From Candidatus Woesearchaeota archaeon (GTDB taxonomy: Archaea; Nanobdellota; Nanobdellia; Woesearchaeales; UBA11576): DNA of 64,000 nt. This document shows, one piece after another, positions 1 through 8,947 of the stretch. Below the pieces are notes generated by a model. That model made no database searches, was not told where the DNA came from, and was given only the letters and a program-made list of their open reading frames with translations. The stretch's first letter is position 1. Every line of letters starts with the position of its first letter. Both the position numbers and the translations under genes were made by a program. Location: NCBI GenBank assembly GCA_018668595.1, contig JABJCP010000033.1, positions 1-64,000 of the forward strand, in the 5' to 3' direction.

Positions 1-164
1 AATAAATAAAAAATAAATAATAACTATTCAAAATAATAGAATATAAACTAATCAAAGTACAAAATAATAGAATACCAAATAAAACATAAATAGAATATAA
101 TACAAAATAAGAGATAATACACTACAATATAAATACACGATAATATAATAAAGGTATTTGATTA

Positions 165-2846
165 ATGAATGAAACTCTAAAAGAAAAAAAAACAGGAGAA
201 CCAGAGCAAAAACCTGATTGGTATTTATTATCTCCTAAAGATATTTTTTCTAAATTGACTAGTTCTCCTAAAGGATTAAGCAGTGCAGATGCAACAAAAC
301 GTCTTGAAGAATTTGGACATAACGAACTTGCACAAGGAAAACAGGAAACTTGGTTTGACCTTATTTTAGCTCAATTCAAATCACCTATTGTTTGGATTCT
401 TATTGGTGCTATCATTATTTCATTAATTGTACGAGAGTATGTTGATGCAACAGTTATAATTATTATTTTAATTCTTAATGCAGTTTTGGGTTTTATTCAG
501 GAATTTAAGGCTGAAAAATCAATTCAAGCTCTAAAAAAGATGACAAGTCTTAAGGCAACGGTTCTTAGAGATGGTAGACATATAAAAATCGATGCCAAAG
601 ATTTGGTTCCTGGAGATATTTTAATTCTTGAAACTGGTGAAAAAGTTCCTGCAGATTGTCGTTTGATAGAAGTTGTTGGTCTTCAAATTCAAGAATCTGC
701 TTTGACTGGAGAATCTGTTCCTGTAAATAAACGTCTTGATGAACTTACAAAAAAAGTTACTATTGGCGATCGTAAAAATATGATTTATTCGGGAACAATT
801 ATTACAGGCGGAAGAGGTATAGCAATTGTTTGTGAAACCGCAATGAATACTGAAATTGGAAAAATTGCTCATATGATTCAAACTGCTGAAAAAAAATTAA
901 CTCCTCTTCAAAAAAAGCTTGAAAAATTAGGTAGGTTTTTAGGAATTTTAGTTGTTATAATCGCAATCATTACATTTATTGCGGGTATGATGAAAGGCGG
1001 TAGTACTATTGAAATGCTATTGGCAGCAATTTCTTTAGCAGTTGCTGCAATTCCTGAAGGGTTACCTGCAGTTGTTACTATTTCTTTAGCATTAGGTGTT
1101 CAAAGAATGATTAAACGTAATGCTCTAATGCGTCATCTCCCTAGCGTCGAGACTCTTGGTGCAACTACTGTTATTTGTAGTGATAAAACAGGAACCTTAA
1201 CTCATAATCAAATGACTGTAAAAAGAATTTTTTATGAAAACAAAGATATTTCTGTTTCTGGAGAGGGTTACAAATCAGATGGTGAATTTTCTGTTAAAAA
1301 AGAAAATCTTAAACTAATTCTTACTATTGGCGCACTTACTAATGATGCTAAACTTGATCGTCAAAAGTGGGAAGTAATGGGTGATCCAACAGAAGGTTGT
1401 TTGCTAACAAGTGCACTTAAAGGTAATCTTGATTATGAAGAACTTAATAAAAAATATCCTCGTGTTGATGAAATTCAATTTACTAGTGAAAGAAAGTGCA
1501 TGACTACTGTTCACAAAACAGACAAAGCAAACAAAAGAGTTGTGTATACTAAAGGTGCTGTTGATGTTATTCTTAACAAATGTGAATTTGTTTGGTTAAA
1601 TGGTCAACGCCAAAGAATGAATAGAGATATGAAAAAAATGCTTTTAGAAAAAAATGATGAATACTCTTCTCAAGCATTAAGAGTTCTTGGTTTTGCATTT
1701 AAAGAAATATCAAATAAAACTAAAAAAGAAGATTATGAAAAACAATTAATTTTTGTTGGAATGCAGTGTATGATTGATCCTCCAAGAAGAGAAGTTAAGG
1801 ATGCTATTGTAAAATGTAAAACTGCAGGTATTAAAGTTGTTATGATTACAGGAGATTACCTTAAGACTGCTGTAGCTATTGGCCGTGACCTGGGTATTGA
1901 AGGCAGGGCGATGATGGGCTCTGAATTAGATGATATGAGTGATAAAGAAATTGAAGCAATAGTAAGAGACATTGGAATTTATGCACGAGTAAATCCTGAA
2001 CATAAATTAAAAATTGTTACTGCATTAAAAAACAATGGTCATGTTGTTGCTATGACTGGTGATGGAGTTAATGATGCACCTGCTCTAAAAAAAGCAGATA
2101 TTGGTATTGCCATGGGTATTGCAGGAACTGATGTTGCAAAAGAAGCTAGTGAAATGATCCTTACTGACGACAATTTCGCATCTATTGTTAGTGCTATTGA
2201 AGAAGGAAGAAATATTTTTGATAATATAAGAAAATTTGTTGAATATCTTCTTTCATGTAATCTTGGAGAAGTTCTTACTATTTTTGTAGCAATTATTCTG
2301 GGATTTCCACTCCCATTAATTGCTCTTCAAATTTTATGGGTTAATCTCACAACAGATGGACTTCCCGCTCTCGCATTAGGAGTCGATCCACCAAGTCCTA
2401 ATATCATGAAGAGAAAACCTAAAAAAGTTGAGTCTGGTATTCTTGATCGCCACAGAATTGTGTTTATGTTTTTTGTAGGAATTATTATGATGCTTGGAAC
2501 ACTTGCACTGTTTTACAAATATGATCCTATCAATAATCTTATGTATGCTCAGACTGTTGCATTTTGTACGCTTATGATGTTTCAAATGTTCAATGTATTT
2601 AATGCAAAAGCAGAGTCTAATTCACTTTTCAAAGAAGGAATATTTTCAAATCCAAAACTATGGTATGCAGTAGGATCATCAATCATATTTCAACTCATTG
2701 TAATTTATACTCCCCTCAGCGTGTTCTTTAAAACAGTTCCACTAACATTAATTGATTGGGGCTGGATAATAGCAGTTAGCTCATCAGTATTAATTCTTGG
2801 AGAACTAGTTAAGTTCATGTGGAAAGTCACAGGACATGATGATTAA
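165..2846 (+). CDS. P-type cation-transporting ATPase (Ca2+/PMR1-SERCA type)
   Basis: An integral membrane ATP-driven cation pump of the P2A type, most like calcium ATPases, that would export Ca2+ (or Mn2+) from the cytoplasm. The protein is full length at 893 aa. The actuator motif TGES is at residues 181-184, the membrane motif PEGLP at about 297-301, the phosphorylation site DKTGTLT at D340, and the hinge TGDGVNDAP at about 640. The hydrophobic segments match the usual TM1-2, TM3-4 and C-terminal bundle, and the N-terminal cation-ATPase domain is present. The family is certain. The exact ion is inferred, because related pumps with PEGLP also carry other cations. It stands alone, with elp3 following under its own promoter. 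Confidence 0.93.
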   Translation: MNETLKEKKTGEPEQKPDWYLLSPKDIFSKLTSSPKGLSSADATKRLEEFGHNELAQGKQETWFDLILAQFKSPIVWILIGAIIISLIVREYVDATVIIIILILNAVLGFIQEFKAEKSIQALKKMTSLKATVLRDGRHIKIDAKDLVPGDILILETGEKVPADCRLIEVVGLQIQESALTGESVPVNKRLDELTKKVTIGDRKNMIYSGTIITGGRGIAIVCETAMNTEIGKIAHMIQTAEKKLTPLQKKLEKLGRFLGILVVIIAIITFIAGMMKGGSTIEMLLAAISLAVAAIPEGLPAVVTISLALGVQRMIKRNALMRHLPSVETLGATTVICSDKTGTLTHNQMTVKRIFYENKDISVSGEGYKSDGEFSVKKENLKLILTIGALTNDAKLDRQKWEVMGDPTEGCLLTSALKGNLDYEELNKKYPRVDEIQFTSERKCMTTVHKTDKANKRVVYTKGAVDVILNKCEFVWLNGQRQRMNRDMKKMLLEKNDEYSSQALRVLGFAFKEISNKTKKEDYEKQLIFVGMQCMIDPPRREVKDAIVKCKTAGIKVVMITGDYLKTAVAIGRDLGIEGRAMMGSELDDMSDKEIEAIVRDIGIYARVNPEHKLKIVTALKNNGHVVAMTGDGVNDAPALKKADIGIAMGIAGTDVAKEASEMILTDDNFASIVSAIEEGRNIFDNIRKFVEYLLSCNLGEVLTIFVAIILGFPLPLIALQILWVNLTTDGLPALALGVDPPSPNIMKRKPKKVESGILDRHRIVFMFFVGIIMMLGTLALFYKYDPINNLMYAQTVAFCTLMMFQMFNVFNAKAESNSLFKEGIFSNPKLWYAVGSSIIFQLIVIYTPLSVFFKTVPLTLIDWGWIIAVSSSVLILGELVKFMWKVTGHDD

Positions 2847-2904
2847 ACATGAATTAAACAGTCTCAGCTCAAAGAAACAATCAAATCAGTAAAAACAACA
2901 GTAA

Positions 2905-2941
2905 ACCTTTATATACAAAACCCTATTTTTCTAAGTTATTA
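2905..2941 (+). promoter_or_regulatory. Leaderless promoter of elp3
   Basis: A TATA box (CTTTATATA) sits about 28-33 nt before the ATG at 2941, and there is no Shine-Dalgarno sequence. Transcription would therefore start at or next to the start codon. The same arrangement recurs at many genes in the window (dphB, ligase, metF, cdc6, nre), whereas second genes in operons carry GAGGTGA-like sites. Confidence 0.6.
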
Positions 2942-4779
2942 TGTCGCTAGGTACACAAGATAAAATAAATAAAGAAGATCACTTAAAACCTTTTTTCCAA
3001 GAGTTAGTAGATATAATCAAGTTAGAAAAACCTTCAAAAGAAAAACTTGCAAATCTAAAAATCAAACTTTGCGCAAAACACAAAGTAAAAAAAATTCCTA
3101 CAGATATTGAAATTCTTCTCAATGCTCCTAATTCTGATTTTTCAAAAATAAAAAAATTAATTCAAACAAAACCGACTAGAACAATTAGTGGTGTTGCAAT
3201 TGTTGCAGTTATGACAAAACCTCATAAGTGTCCTCATGGTAAGTGTACAATTTGCCCAGGAGGAATTAAATCTACATTCGGAACTGTTCCTCAAAGCTAT
3301 ACAGGACACGAACCTGCAACAATGAGAGGTATTAGAAACAAATTTGAACCATACACTCAAGTGTTTAATCGTCTTGAACAATATATTGTATTAGGTCATG
3401 TCCCTGATAAAGTTGAATTAATTATAATGGGCGGAACTTTTATTTCAACAAATCAAAACTACAAATTAAACTACGTTACTGGTTGTTTTCAGGCAATGAA
3501 TGATTTCTCAAAATTATTTTTTTCTAAAGGAAAACTTAATATTAAAAAGTTCAAAGAATTTTTTGAATTACCTGGGCGAGTAGGTGATGAGAAAAGAACT
3601 AAATTAATTCATGCTAAAATTAACAAATTAATTGAAAAAACAAAACAAAAAAAGACAAAAAACAAAAAACAATTAAACAAAACAGAATTAAAAAAAGAAC
3701 TCATTCATGCTCAGAAAAATAATGAAAAAACAAAAATTCGTTGTGTAGGATTAACTATTGAAACTCGTCCAGATCAAGGTCGCGCTTCACACGGAAATGA
3801 AATGTTAGACCTTGGAACCACACGTGTTGAATTAGGCATCCAATCAGTATTTGATCATGTTCTTCAAAAAATTAATAGAGGTCATGATGTTAATGAGTCA
3901 ATAAAATCTATCCAAGAACTAAAGGATCTTGGTTTTAAACTTAACTTTCATTACATGCTTGGACTTCCAGGATCTAATCCAAAAAAAGATTTAGAGGGGT
4001 TAAATGAACTCTTCAAAAATCAAAACTTTCGTCCAGACATGCTTAAAATTTATCCTTGCATGGTAATGCCTGGAACAAAACTTGAAAAAGAATTGGAAAA
4101 TAATGAATACAAACCAATCTCTACAAAAACAGCTGCAGAAATTATTGCTAAATTTAAAAAATTTATTCCAACTTATTGCAGAATTATGCGTGTTCAAAGA
4201 GATATTCCTCCTCAGCTTGCAGTTGCAGGAGTTGATAGATCAAACTTACGTCAAATTGTAGATCAAGTTTGCAAAAAACAAAATATACGCTGTAGATGCA
4301 TTCGTTGCAGAGAGATTGGAAGAGCAAAAAAAGTAGAAAAAATAGAACTAATTGATCAAAAGTATAAAGCAAGCAATGGAACTGAATTTTTCATTTCTGC
4401 AGAAGATAAAAAAAATGATGTTATTGCAGGTTTTTGTCGTCTAAGATTTCCTTCAAAACAAGCATTTCACCCAAAACAAATTAGATCTGAAATTACAAAA
4501 GATTCTGCATTAATCAGAGAGCTTCATGTTTATGGAGAAGCAGAATCAATAAAACAAAACAAAGAAAAAAACAAAAAAATAAATAAATCAACACAAATAA
4601 ACGCAAAAACAGCAACACAACATAAAGGTCTTGGTAAAAAACTTTTAAATCACGCAGAGCAAATTGCAAAACAAAACAAAAAAAACAAAATAATAGTAAT
4701 TTCAGGCATTGGTGCACGAGAGTACTACAGAAAACTAGGATACAAAAAACAAGGACCTTACATGGTTAAAAATATATAA
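2941..4779 (+). CDS. elp3: tRNA uridine(34) carboxymethyl synthase Elp3 (radical SAM + acetyltransferase)
   Basis: Archaeal Elp3 makes cm5U34 in the anticodon wobble position from acetyl-CoA and S-adenosylmethionine. The radical SAM cluster is KCPHGKCTIC with C97, C102 and C105. The TIM-barrel motifs ETRPD and ELGIQS follow, and the C-terminal acetyltransferase half carries GLGKKLL and the REYYRKLGY segment. At 612 aa it is longer than usual. The extra length is lysine/asparagine-rich, around residues 225-262 and 535-560, and is probably surface loops. The ATG is leaderless. Nearby downstream genes also modify RNA, including an MnmC-like enzyme that could act on the same wobble base (inference). 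Confidence 0.95.
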   Translation: MSLGTQDKINKEDHLKPFFQELVDIIKLEKPSKEKLANLKIKLCAKHKVKKIPTDIEILLNAPNSDFSKIKKLIQTKPTRTISGVAIVAVMTKPHKCPHGKCTICPGGIKSTFGTVPQSYTGHEPATMRGIRNKFEPYTQVFNRLEQYIVLGHVPDKVELIIMGGTFISTNQNYKLNYVTGCFQAMNDFSKLFFSKGKLNIKKFKEFFELPGRVGDEKRTKLIHAKINKLIEKTKQKKTKNKKQLNKTELKKELIHAQKNNEKTKIRCVGLTIETRPDQGRASHGNEMLDLGTTRVELGIQSVFDHVLQKINRGHDVNESIKSIQELKDLGFKLNFHYMLGLPGSNPKKDLEGLNELFKNQNFRPDMLKIYPCMVMPGTKLEKELENNEYKPISTKTAAEIIAKFKKFIPTYCRIMRVQRDIPPQLAVAGVDRSNLRQIVDQVCKKQNIRCRCIRCREIGRAKKVEKIELIDQKYKASNGTEFFISAEDKKNDVIAGFCRLRFPSKQAFHPKQIRSEITKDSALIRELHVYGEAESIKQNKEKNKKINKSTQINAKTATQHKGLGKKLLNHAEQIAKQNKKNKIIVISGIGAREYYRKLGYKKQGPYMVKNI

Positions 4780-4829
4780 ACAAAACAATTAAAAGAAAAA
4801 TAGTTGCCATAACTGTAAATTACTAAATC

Positions 4830-5066
4830 AGCACTACCTTGGCACAATAGTTAAAATGAGCTTGCGAATTTTAATGTTGTCAAAGTTTACTTTGATTAAA
4901 TCAACGACGAGTAAAACGAGGAGTTAATGTAAATCAGAAAACAAGCTGATCCATGCAAGCTTATTTTCGATATGTGAAATTCATACTTCAGCTTTGCAAA
5001 GCAAAGATGAAGGCTTGCGAATCTCGAAGAGATTTGAAAGAGAATTTCATAAATTGCCGTAGTGCT
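4830..5066 (+). ncRNA. Folded intergenic element A (GATYYATGCA family)
   Basis: An intergenic stretch closed by AGCACTAC (4830-4837) and GTAGTGCT (5059-5066). Just inside the 5' arm is CCTTGGCA. A hairpin follows with AAGCT (4943-4947) pairing to AGCTT (4958-4962) around the loop GATCCATGCA. Further hairpins are CTTTG/CAAAG and AATCTC-GAA-GAGATT. Elements B (7018) and C (46994) have the same order of parts but different stem sequences, so the stems covary. It may be a structured RNA or a dispersed palindromic repeat. The ORF track reads a false N-terminus of the next gene through it. Confidence 0.6.
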
Positions 5067-5096
5067 ACAAAAAAAATAAAACAAACCAACAAAAAA

Positions 5097-6017
5097 ATGC
5101 AATCAATAATCCAAACCCTAATCCAAGAAATTAAAAAAAAGAAAACTCTATCCAAACTAGATGACAAAATAGTAGAAACTAAATTAAATACATTACTAAA
5201 TCAAAATCCTAAAACAAAAAAACTAATATCATCTGAAGAAAATTATGAAAAAATTAAAAAATCTAAACTCGTCAAAGAAATTATAAAACAAACAAGAAAT
5301 GATTTTAATATTATTTATGGTCAATTTCAATCAAAAGAACCAAAACATACAAATAAACTACTAGAACAATTAAAAAAAGAATTAAACTCTACAAATTTAA
5401 CTGAACAAAATATTTTAGAGCTTCACAATAATCTTTTAAAAACTCATCTCTCGACGAAAGAAAGAATTAAAGATCAAGAAAAAATCATTAAAGAAATTAT
5501 AGTTGAACTAAACAAAAATAAAACTCGTGAAACAGATTCTTTAAACATTCTTGATCTTGCTTGCGGGTTTAATCCTTTTTCAATTCCCTTCTGGTTAAAT
5601 ATTACAAAAATAAAAAAGATTTCCTACACTTGCAGTGATTTTACTAAACAAGATCAAGAAATAATAGAAAATTACTTTAAAATATTATCAAACAAATATA
5701 ATGAGTTAAAAGGTGAATCGATTCAATTGGATATTTCTAAACCAGACTCAGAAAATCATAAAATATTTTCCAAAAAATATGATTTTGCATTAATTTGGAA
5801 AACATTAGACCTCATCGACCACAAACAAGCGGAAAATTTTATAAACAAAATTGATTCTGACTTAATCATAATCAGTTTTTCGACAGTTACTGTCAAAAAC
5901 AGACGTATGAATGTTAAAAAACGTAGTTGGCTACATAAATTACTAAGAAGATTAAATTTAAAATATGAAATAAAAGAATACAGTAATGAATTATTTTATT
6001 TTATTGAAAAAAAATAA
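5097..6017 (+). CDS. 16S rRNA methyltransferase-like protein (FmrO/Rmt family-like)
   Basis: A SAM-dependent methyltransferase. The SAM-binding motif is LDLACGFNPF, and the end of the fold contains IISFSTVTVKNRRM. Both resemble the Arm/Rmt family that methylates G1405 of 16S rRNA. The N-terminal half is a lysine-rich helical domain, as in that family. I place the start at ATG 5097 (306 aa), because the longer ORF from 4953 begins inside structured element A and encodes an implausible N-terminus. It follows elp3 and precedes an m5C methyltransferase on the same strand. An rRNA substrate is inferred by family resemblance only, and a resistance role should not be assumed. Confidence 0.62.
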   Translation: MQSIIQTLIQEIKKKKTLSKLDDKIVETKLNTLLNQNPKTKKLISSEENYEKIKKSKLVKEIIKQTRNDFNIIYGQFQSKEPKHTNKLLEQLKKELNSTNLTEQNILELHNNLLKTHLSTKERIKDQEKIIKEIIVELNKNKTRETDSLNILDLACGFNPFSIPFWLNITKIKKISYTCSDFTKQDQEIIENYFKILSNKYNELKGESIQLDISKPDSENHKIFSKKYDFALIWKTLDLIDHKQAENFINKIDSDLIIISFSTVTVKNRRMNVKKRSWLHKLLRRLNLKYEIKEYSNELFYFIEKK

Positions 6018-6069
6018 AAAAATAATAGCTCCATTAAAAAAAATAAACCAACAAAATTAAAATAATAAA

Positions 6070-7014
6070 ATGACAAATCTAACCAAAAATCCAAATATAG
6101 AAAAACTCGAGTGGAAGCCAAAAATGGTAGAACGCTACTCTAAACTAACAGATTTTGATAAGTTCAAAGAATACAGCGAATATTATCTTACCAAATCTAT
6201 CAGAATTAATACTTTAAAAAAATCTATTGAAGAAGTAAAAAAAAGAATTGAAAAACAAGGTTTCAAACTTACTCAAGTTCCTTGGTGCAAAGAAGGTTTT
6301 TGGATTCAAGGTGAACGAACAGATATTGGCAATCTTTTAGAACATACTTTAGGTTATATTTATGTGCAAGAAGCAGCTTCAATGATTCCACCAGTAGTAC
6401 TAGATCCACAACCAGGAGATATTGTTCTTGATATGTGCGCGGCACCCGGTTCTAAAACAACCCAAATCGCAGCAATGATACAAAACAAAGGTTTTATTAT
6501 TGCAAATGAGATTGAATGGAAAAGAGGGATTTCTCTAGGTATTAATGTTCAGCGTTGTGGAATCCAAAATTATGTATTAACAAACATGAGAGGTCAAGAC
6601 ATCAAAGGGAGTTTTGATAAAATACTTATTGATGCTCCTTGTACAGCCACAGGAACTATACGAAAAAGTGCAACTTCTCTTCTTGAATGGAATCCTACCC
6701 GAGTAAAAAGGGTTGCAAAAATCCAAAGAGAATTACTAGAACATGGATTTAACCTACTAAAACCAGGAGGGATTTTGGTATATAGTACATGCACATTAGA
6801 ACCTGAAGAAAATGAAGGAGTAGTAGATTTCTTAATAAATAAATTCGAAAATGCAAAAGTAGAACCTATAGATCTAACAATAAACAGAACACCCGCAGTA
6901 ACTGAATTTGAAGGAGCAACTTACAGCGACGAGGTAAAAAAAACTTTAAGAATCTGGCCGCAAGATAATGATAGTGAAGGTTTTTTTGTTGCAAGAATAA
7001 AGAAAGAAGAATAA
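6070..7014 (+). CDS. RsmB/NOP family RNA m5C methyltransferase
   Basis: A cytosine-5 RNA methyltransferase of the NSUN/aTrm4 type. The SAM motif DMCAAPGSKTTQIA is at residues 121-134. The two catalytic cysteines are in DAPCTATGT (C191) and YSTCTLEPEENEG (C241). At 314 aa it has the size of archaeal NSUN proteins that lack a PUA domain. The specific target (tRNA C48/C49 or rRNA) cannot be read from the sequence. It lies 52 nt after the Rmt-like gene, and element B begins 4 nt after its stop codon, so a readthrough transcript would carry element B as its 3' UTR. Confidence 0.92.
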   Translation: MTNLTKNPNIEKLEWKPKMVERYSKLTDFDKFKEYSEYYLTKSIRINTLKKSIEEVKKRIEKQGFKLTQVPWCKEGFWIQGERTDIGNLLEHTLGYIYVQEAASMIPPVVLDPQPGDIVLDMCAAPGSKTTQIAAMIQNKGFIIANEIEWKRGISLGINVQRCGIQNYVLTNMRGQDIKGSFDKILIDAPCTATGTIRKSATSLLEWNPTRVKRVAKIQRELLEHGFNLLKPGGILVYSTCTLEPEENEGVVDFLINKFENAKVEPIDLTINRTPAVTEFEGATYSDEVKKTLRIWPQDNDSEGFFVARIKKEE

Positions 7015-7017
7015 ATA

Positions 7018-7193
7018 TTACTGCCTTGGCATAGATATTTGAACACAGATTGTTCAATTGTTTCAAAGCTTGCTTTGATTTTGTCAACAATGAGTCAAGC
7101 GAATTGTTGATGTATTGCAAGAGCAAGTCCGATTTATGCAGGACTTGCGACGTGATGTCATACGCCATAGGCGATGATAAACTGCAGCAGTAA
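7018..7193 (+). ncRNA. Folded intergenic element B (GATYYATGCA family)
   Basis: Closed by TTACTGC (7018-7024) and GCAGTAA (7187-7193), with CCTTGGCA just inside the 5' arm as in element A. The key hairpin is GCAAGTCC (7123-7130), loop GATTTATGCA (7131-7140), GGACTTGC (7141-7148). A second hairpin, CGCC-ATA-GGCG, follows, and upstream hairpins are GAACA/TGTTC and TCAAAG-CTTG-CTTTGA. The TCAAAG...CTTTGA and TCAAC blocks also occur in element A. It lies between two plus-strand methyltransferase genes. Confidence 0.6.
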
Positions 7194-7231
7194 TACAAGA
7201 AAAAATAAAAAAAATATAAAAAGAAAAAAAA

Positions 7232-7918
7232 ATGCAACCAAACATAACTCCTCTAAAAACCTCTGACGATTCAATTACTTTTCACAATTCTGACGTCGAT
7301 GAAACGTACCATTCTAAATCCGGAGCAATAGAAGAATCTTTAAAAAAATTCATCCAACCTTCAAATTTAAACAAACTACGACGCGCAGTTATTCTAGATT
7401 TTTGTTTTGGCATAGGTTACAATTCTGCATGTGCAATAGATAATTTCCAAGGTGATGAAATTGAAATTATTGCATTAGAAAATGATGAAAATATTCTCAA
7501 TAAAATACCTGATCTAAATCCTGATTTCAAAAACTTCAAAATAATTAAAGAATTGATAAAAAATAATGAAAACCGACAAATAAAAATTTTAAATACTCCT
7601 ATAAATCAAGACAATCGACCTGACATTCCTCTAAAAATTACATTAATTGTTGATGATGCAAAAAATACACTAAAAGATCTCCCTGATAATTTCTTCGACA
7701 TAATTTATTTCGATCCTTTTTCTCCAAAAAAATGTCCTGATCTTTGGACAGAAGATGTATTCAAAGAAATAGCAAGAGTTATGAAAAAAGGAGCAAATCT
7801 AACAACTTACAGCTGTGCATCCCAAGTTAGAAAAAACATGATTGCAGCAAACCTACTTCCAAAAGATGGTCCAATAGTTGGAAGACGTGCGCCCAGCACA
7901 ATTGCGATAAAAGAATAA
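7232..7918 (+). CDS. MnmC-like tRNA wobble-uridine methyltransferase
   Basis: A SAM-dependent methyltransferase of the MnmC1/DUF752 group, which in bacteria finishes mnm5(s2)U34. Family hallmarks are visible in order: HNSDVDETYHSKSGAIEES near the N-terminus, FCFGIGYNS (SAM loop), and FDPFSPKKCPDLWT. The last is the conserved DPFSP..xxLWT active-site region. At 228 aa it is the single-domain form without the FAD oxidase half of MnmC. With Elp3 encoded 2.5 kb upstream, a pathway from cm5U to a methylated aminomethyl-uridine is attractive, but this is an inference. The ATG is preceded by an A-rich stretch without a clear SD. Confidence 0.82.
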   Translation: MQPNITPLKTSDDSITFHNSDVDETYHSKSGAIEESLKKFIQPSNLNKLRRAVILDFCFGIGYNSACAIDNFQGDEIEIIALENDENILNKIPDLNPDFKNFKIIKELIKNNENRQIKILNTPINQDNRPDIPLKITLIVDDAKNTLKDLPDNFFDIIYFDPFSPKKCPDLWTEDVFKEIARVMKKGANLTTYSCASQVRKNMIAANLLPKDGPIVGRRAPSTIAIKE

Positions 7919-8015
7919 AAAAATAAACAAACTCATTCAATAATTCTCTAAACTTAATATATCTTTAAAGATTTATAAGATCTAAGTTATAACCCTCCAA
8001 GTCATATCTAATAGT

Positions 8016-8849
8016 ATGAACGCAGGAATTGATTTCGGAACTACATTCACAAAAGCTGTGTGGAAAGCAAAAGATAAAGATGAATACAGATTCTATTCTA
8101 CAGCAGAAAATCAATTAGAAGAAATTATAAATCAAATGAAAGCAGATGATATTACACAAATCTACGCTGCAGGAATTAATTATAAATGTGCAAAAAAACT
8201 AAAAAAAGAATTTAAAATTATTAAGAATGGCGAAGATAAAATTCAAAATGAGATTTGTCTTCAAGTAGATGGCGTAAGAAAACTACTTAATCTCAAAAAT
8301 AAAAATAAAACCCTAGATGAATTTCTCATTGTATCAATTGGTTCTGGAACATCATACACTCTTGTAAGGGAAAATAAAAAATTAAAATTCCCTTTTGGAA
8401 GCTGTATCGGAGGAGATTTTATTAAAGGGCTCAGCACCACATATGGATCAAATGATTATAATAAAATGCTAAAATTAGCAAATAAAGGAAAATCATTAGA
8501 TATAAAAATCAAAGACTTGTTACCTAATAAAAAATTTACATTTGAAGGAAATCTAATAATATCTTGCTTTGGAAAAGCAACAAATGAATCAAAACTGGAA
8601 GATATTTATCATAGCATTATAAACTGCGTAGCTGTTTCAACTATAAAAGATATTTTAGTTATGAATATGATTCCAAAATATGTTATTCCCAAGAATATTG
8701 TCTATATTGGATCGACAATTCCAAATAGTCCTCTAAAAAAATTGCTATCAAAATATACCCTATTTATAGGTAAAAAAGCTCATTTCCCAAAAAAGCCAGA
8801 ATATGCATTGGCAATGGGCGCATATCAACAAGCCCTTAAATATGAGTGA
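8016..8849 (+). CDS. Type II pantothenate kinase
   Basis: Phosphorylates pantothenate in coenzyme A synthesis. This is the eukaryote/Staphylococcus-type (fumble) fold of the ASKHA superfamily. GIDFGTTFTKA at residues 4-14 is the first phosphate loop, VSIGSGTSYTLV the second, and GGDFIKGL the typical glycine-rich substrate segment. The C-terminal YIGSTIPNSPL and YALAMGAY fit the adenosine motif. The 277 aa length matches bacterial type II enzymes. Most archaea use a different route (pantoate kinase plus phosphopantothenate synthetase), so this enzyme is a noteworthy replacement. A TATA box (GATTTATAAG) is about 43 nt upstream. Confidence 0.85.
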   Translation: MNAGIDFGTTFTKAVWKAKDKDEYRFYSTAENQLEEIINQMKADDITQIYAAGINYKCAKKLKKEFKIIKNGEDKIQNEICLQVDGVRKLLNLKNKNKTLDEFLIVSIGSGTSYTLVRENKKLKFPFGSCIGGDFIKGLSTTYGSNDYNKMLKLANKGKSLDIKIKDLLPNKKFTFEGNLIISCFGKATNESKLEDIYHSIINCVAVSTIKDILVMNMIPKYVIPKNIVYIGSTIPNSPLKKLLSKYTLFIGKKAHFPKKPEYALAMGAYQQALKYE

Positions 8850-8947
8850 AAATCATATTAAAATCACAATAAACTTTTTAAACAACCACTTAATTCTACT
8901 AACCAATCAACTAAACAAACAACAATAAACAGCATCCTATTAACAAT

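Noticed and set aside
4953-5096. Extended N-terminus of the Rmt-like methyltransferase
   Set aside because: This part lies in structured element A and is unrelated to the family. ATG 5097 fits better.
6866-7237. 123-aa minus-strand ORF over element B
   Set aside because: A shadow of the NSUN 3' end and the structured element, low-complexity, no start signals.
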